From NCBI GenBank assembly GCA_002685455.1, contig NYXF01000049.1, positions 1-10,290 on the forward strand: DNA of 10,290 nt. The letters run 5' to 3'. A program made the position numbers and the translations under genes. How positions within the stretch are numbered: position 1 is the first letter of the stretch; every line of letters begins with the position of its first letter. Below the pieces are notes generated by a model. The model searched no databases. It was not told where the DNA came from and worked only from the letters and a program-made list of their open reading frames with translations. The stretch comes from Porticoccus sp. (GTDB taxonomy: Bacteria > Pseudomonadota > Gammaproteobacteria > Pseudomonadales > Porticoccaceae). Below are positions 7,134-10,290 of the stretch, one piece after another.

Positions 7134-9308
7134 TTAGCTATAGTATTTTTTATTTTTCTTAGCCATTGTTCGCATTTTTAAAGTTGGTTTATATAATTTT
7201 CCTAAGTGCTTGTAATCATCTGCTAATTTGCAAAATTTATCGAGGCCTATCTCATCCATCCATCTAAATAAGCCACCACGAAAAATAGGGAAACCCAGAC
7301 CGTATATAGCAGACATATCTATCTCTGACGGTGAATTAACGATCCCTTCCTCTAAACACAATGAAGCCTCAATGCACATTGGTATGATGAATCTGAAAAG
7401 TACTGAATCATCATCAATTTTGACTCCATCTAATATTTTTTTATTTGAACATCGCTTAAAAAGTTTGCTAACTTGTTCATCTGTGTATTTTTTTGGTTTA
7501 CCTCTTTTGTCATTTTGGTATCTATAAAAACCCTTTTGATTTTTCTGGCCCAGCCTATTTTTTTTATAAAGGATCCAGGTCGGTGAGTTGCTATTTAAAG
7601 CTTTCATTCTGTCTGGGTAGCCAGAAATAATTGACGTAAAGCAACTTATAGCAGTATCAAGTCCAATGACATCCAAAAGGTAAGCAGGTCCCATTGGCCA
7701 GCCCCAAGCCTCTATAGTTTTATCGACTTCTTGGAAATCGGCTCCATCGGCAACCATCATCTCGAATGCAAAAATAGCTGGAAAAAGAATTCTATTTACA
7801 AGGAATCCAGGGCAATCGTTTACAATAATCGGTTTCTTCCCAAGCCTGATAGCATGTGATACTGCAAGTTCTATAGTTTCATTAGAAGTTTTTTTACTTC
7901 TAACAATTTCTACTAATGGCATCGCATGTACTGGATTAAAAAAATGCATTCCACAAAATCTTTCAGGATTCTTTAGGCCACCACTGAGGTGATCAATTGA
8001 AATAGTAGATGTATTTGAGGTTAATATCGTTTCTGCAGATAATTTCTTTTCAATCTCAACTAAAATCTCGGATTTAATTTTTTCGTTTTCAACAACAGCC
8101 TCGATGACAATATCAGCTTTTTCTACTCCCTCGTAATCCAAAGATGGTTTGATTCTAGTGAGAATATTTTTTGCATGAAGGTTTGAAATTCTAGCGCTTT
8201 CAATGTTCTTGGATAATATCTTTTCTACCTCGCTCATCCCCATCGAAAGGGACCTGTTACTTATATCTTTTAATAATACAAAGAAGCCCTTTAAAGCATT
8301 TTGATAGGCTATGCCGCCACCCATAATTCCTGCTCCTAGTACTGCGACATCAGTAACTACTTTCGAGCATTTTTTTGCAAGCTTTTTGGCTTTTGAGCCT
8401 ACATATTGTTCGCTGATGAAGAGGCCCATCAAAGATCTACATTCTGAAGTTTTTGCTAATTCTTGAAAAGTCTCATATTCAATTATTTGTGCTTCATCCT
8501 TTGATAACCTGGCACTTCTTATAATTAAGTCTAATACAACTAAAGGAGCTGGAAAGTTATCCCCGTATTTTGAAAAGACATAGTTAACAAAAAAATCATT
8601 TTTTTCAACAATTTCAGTATGCTCTAGGGGTAATGATTCCTGTTTTTGTTTGCGACAGATTTTATAATTTGAGCTATCATTTTGAGCTAATTTTAAAATT
8701 TCTAATGATTTATTTTGCAATTCGTCAGATTCAACTAAGACATCTGCCGCACCATCTAATAATGCCTCATTGGACGTTTTGTGTTTTCCTGTAATAATCC
8801 ATTCGAGAGCTTTGTGGAGTCCTATAAGTCTTGGAAGGCGTATTGTCCCACCCCAACCTGGTATTATTCCAAGTTTTGTTTCAGGAAGACCTACGATAGC
8901 TTTATTACTGAGCACCCGAAAATCGCAAGCTAAACATAATTCGAAGCCTCCCCCAAGTGCAAAGCCGTCGATACATGCAGCTGTAGGAAAAGGGAGAGAC
9001 TCAATCCTATTGAACACATTATTTACCTTATAAAAAAAAGCTTTAAGGTAACTATCACTCTTCTCAAATATCTGTCTGAGCTCATGAATATCTGCCCCAA
9101 CTACAAAATCACGCTTAGTACTTGTAAATATAAGGCCATTTATATTTGATTGATTCTCAACGATTGATAAAACGATCGAGAGCTCGTCAATCGTAACTTC
9201 ATTGAATATATTAATAGGTTGCTTTTCTGAGTCAAAGGCTAACTCTAAGATGTTTTTATTAATTGTTCTTAGCTTTAAAAAACTACCATGAAAGATAATT
9301 TTTTGCAT
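7134..9308 (-). CDS. fadB: Fatty acid oxidation complex alpha subunit FadB (enoyl-CoA hydratase / 3-hydroxyacyl-CoA dehydrogenase)
   Basis: This multifunctional protein hydrates trans-2-enoyl-CoA and oxidises L-3-hydroxyacyl-CoA with NAD, normally in an alpha2beta2 complex with thiolase FadA. The 724 residues align end to end with E. coli FadB (729). The crotonase half has the oxyanion and CoA motif GFALGGGFE with catalytic Glu123 and, in GLPETKLGIIPGWGG, Glu143. The dehydrogenase half starts with the Rossmann motif VLGAGIMGGG (323-332). Its dyad His455/Glu467 lies in CGMHFFNPVHAMPLVE, followed by VNDCPGFLVNR and a C-terminal helical domain. The match is closer to FadB than to my recollection of FadJ. 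Both active sites look intact. The ATG at 9308 has AAGGAG about 10 nt upstream and follows the hydroxylase gene by 27 nt, so the two are probably cotranscribed. No fadA follows; the next gene downstream is the cupin protein, 191 nt away. Confidence 0.95.
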   Translation of the reverse strand: MQKIIFHGSFLKLRTINKNILELAFDSEKQPINIFNEVTIDELSIVLSIVENQSNINGLIFTSTKRDFVVGADIHELRQIFEKSDSYLKAFFYKVNNVFNRIESLPFPTAACIDGFALGGGFELCLACDFRVLSNKAIVGLPETKLGIIPGWGGTIRLPRLIGLHKALEWIITGKHKTSNEALLDGAADVLVESDELQNKSLEILKLAQNDSSNYKICRKQKQESLPLEHTEIVEKNDFFVNYVFSKYGDNFPAPLVVLDLIIRSARLSKDEAQIIEYETFQELAKTSECRSLMGLFISEQYVGSKAKKLAKKCSKVVTDVAVLGAGIMGGGIAYQNALKGFFVLLKDISNRSLSMGMSEVEKILSKNIESARISNLHAKNILTRIKPSLDYEGVEKADIVIEAVVENEKIKSEILVEIEKKLSAETILTSNTSTISIDHLSGGLKNPERFCGMHFFNPVHAMPLVEIVRSKKTSNETIELAVSHAIRLGKKPIIVNDCPGFLVNRILFPAIFAFEMMVADGADFQEVDKTIEAWGWPMGPAYLLDVIGLDTAISCFTSIISGYPDRMKALNSNSPTWILYKKNRLGQKNQKGFYRYQNDKRGKPKKYTDEQVSKLFKRCSNKKILDGVKIDDDSVLFRFIIPMCIEASLCLEEGIVNSPSEIDMSAIYGLGFPIFRGGLFRWMDEIGLDKFCKLADDYKHLGKLYKPTLKMRTMAKKNKKYYS

Positions 9309-9335
9309 TTTCTAATCTCTCCTTAAACTATGAGC

Positions 9336-10238
9336 TTATTTAAAAAAAATTAAATAAATTAAGAACAGATAAATTGTATACTGCAAAATGTAATAGAGAA
9401 TTCTATTAAATTTTTTTATTTTCTTTCCAATTAATCTAACCTTAAAGATGTGTGGAAATAAGCGATTAATACCGCCAACCTTGTCGCCATCCATATTTTT
9501 AGTAGTAGTTGCTGCCATAAAAATCCGAGAAAAAATTTCATTTATCCAGTCAACTAAAATAAAATTAACAGGTCTTTTTATATCTAAAAATAATACAATT
9601 CTATTTTTATTTGTTTTATTTTCTGCAAAATGGATGAAAGTTTCATCGAATATAATAGCCTCTCCATCTTTCCAAAAATATTTTTGTCCATCTACAGAAA
9701 TAAAGCACTGATCTGAGTTTGGGGTAATCAAGCCCAAATGATAACGAAAAGATCCTGCGTAGGGGTCTCTATGCTTAACTAATCTAGCACCAGGTGGTAG
9801 CATAGCAAACATTGCTCCCTTAATTGATGGAATAGAGTTTATAAGATCTACTGTATGCGGACATAACTTATTTGCAGAGTGCAGTGACGCCCCATACCAT
9901 TTCAAGTAAAATCGTTTCCATCCTGTTTTAAAAAAAGAATTAAAACCAAGATCATCTTTTTCTTCTGATGACTTAATACGTGTATCTTTATTTAATTCAA
10001 CTGCCTCATCTCTTATTATTTCCCACTTATCTTCGAGTATTTTAAGTTCAGGGAAATTGTTAACGTCTATATATACAGATTTTTTTATCCTAGAAAAAAG
10101 GTAAAAGAGACAGTTTATAGGCCCAAATAAGTTTGAGTGGTCACTTATTTTTCGCACAACTTTCTCATGCCGGACGAAGCCTCTATTTTGCACATAAAAT
10201 GCACATACAATAAAGACTGCAAATACAAATAAACCCAT
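9336..10238 (-). CDS. LpxO-like lipid A hydroxylase (aspartyl/asparaginyl beta-hydroxylase family)
   Basis: Members are Fe(II)/2-oxoglutarate dioxygenases. LpxO of Salmonella (about 300 residues) puts a 2-hydroxyl on a secondary acyl chain of lipid A at the inner membrane. This protein has 300 residues. Residues 1-17 are a hydrophobic N-terminal segment. The catalytic core contains the HxD motif His156-Arg-Asp158 in LVKHRDPYAGSFRYHLGL, the distal ligand His203 in FDETFIHFAENKT, and Arg213 placed to bind 2-oxoglutarate. Residues about 278-300 are strongly hydrophobic and probably form a C-terminal membrane anchor, preceded by a Lys-rich stretch (KKIKKF). The catalytic set is complete, so activity is likely. 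The exact substrate is inferred from family resemblance; a peptide hydroxylase role is less likely given the membrane segments. The ATG at 10238 has only a weak ribosome site. It sits 27 nt before fadB. The remaining 52 nt to the window edge are too short to judge a promoter. Confidence 0.85.
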   Translation of the reverse strand: MGLFVFAVFIVCAFYVQNRGFVRHEKVVRKISDHSNLFGPINCLFYLFSRIKKSVYIDVNNFPELKILEDKWEIIRDEAVELNKDTRIKSSEEKDDLGFNSFFKTGWKRFYLKWYGASLHSANKLCPHTVDLINSIPSIKGAMFAMLPPGARLVKHRDPYAGSFRYHLGLITPNSDQCFISVDGQKYFWKDGEAIIFDETFIHFAENKTNKNRIVLFLDIKRPVNFILVDWINEIFSRIFMAATTTKNMDGDKVGGINRLFPHIFKVRLIGKKIKKFNRILYYILQYTIYLFLIYLIFFK

Positions 10239-10290
10239 AGAATTACCAATAGTTATTTTTATTTATCTTAATTTACCACAAAGACCGATT

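Noticed and set aside
1..10290. Mobile element, prophage, CRISPR array or defence system
   Set aside because: No repeats, integrase or transposase motifs, terminal inverted repeats or spacer arrays were seen; no tRNA 3' end duplication suggests an integration site.

Overview
The window is an AT-rich chromosomal segment. All six protein genes and the single tRNA lie on the minus strand, so transcription runs from high to low coordinates. The protein families (ClpX/ClpP/trigger factor/Lon cluster, FadB-type multifunctional beta-oxidation protein, LpxO-like lipid A hydroxylase) and the tRNA-Leu-tig-clpP-clpX-lon order point to a Gram-negative gammaproteobacterium. The low G+C and compact spacing would fit a free-living, possibly marine, lineage with a streamlined genome. 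That lineage is inferred; no marker gene here fixes it.

Reading in transcription order: (1) 10238-7134 holds an LpxO-like Fe(II)/2-oxoglutarate hydroxylase followed after 27 nt by fadB, a probable two-gene unit. (2) 7133-6943 is a 191-nt gap leading to a 473-residue cupin protein related to class I mannose-6-phosphate isomerases (6942-5521). It has a TTG start behind a perfect Shine-Dalgarno sequence. (3) 5520-5390 is a non-coding stretch with a perfect 9-bp inverted repeat and a candidate promoter. (4) 5389-5305 is tRNA-Leu(UAG), followed within 40 nt by the proteostasis block: tig, clpP, clpX, then lon, which runs off the left edge of the window.

The proteostasis genes form a functional set. 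Trigger factor receives nascent chains at the ribosome exit, ClpX unfolds tagged proteins and feeds them to ClpP, and Lon degrades misfolded and regulatory proteins. The gap before lon holds a good match to a heat-shock (sigma-32 type) promoter, so lon can probably be induced apart from the genes upstream of it. The right half concerns lipids: LpxO-like proteins hydroxylate the secondary acyl chains of lipid A, and FadB degrades fatty acids. Its usual partner fadA is not in its usual downstream position.

Most of the window is ordinary core genome. I found no phage, transposon, CRISPR, toxin-antitoxin or defence locus. The least characterised item is the cupin/phosphomannose-isomerase-like protein.
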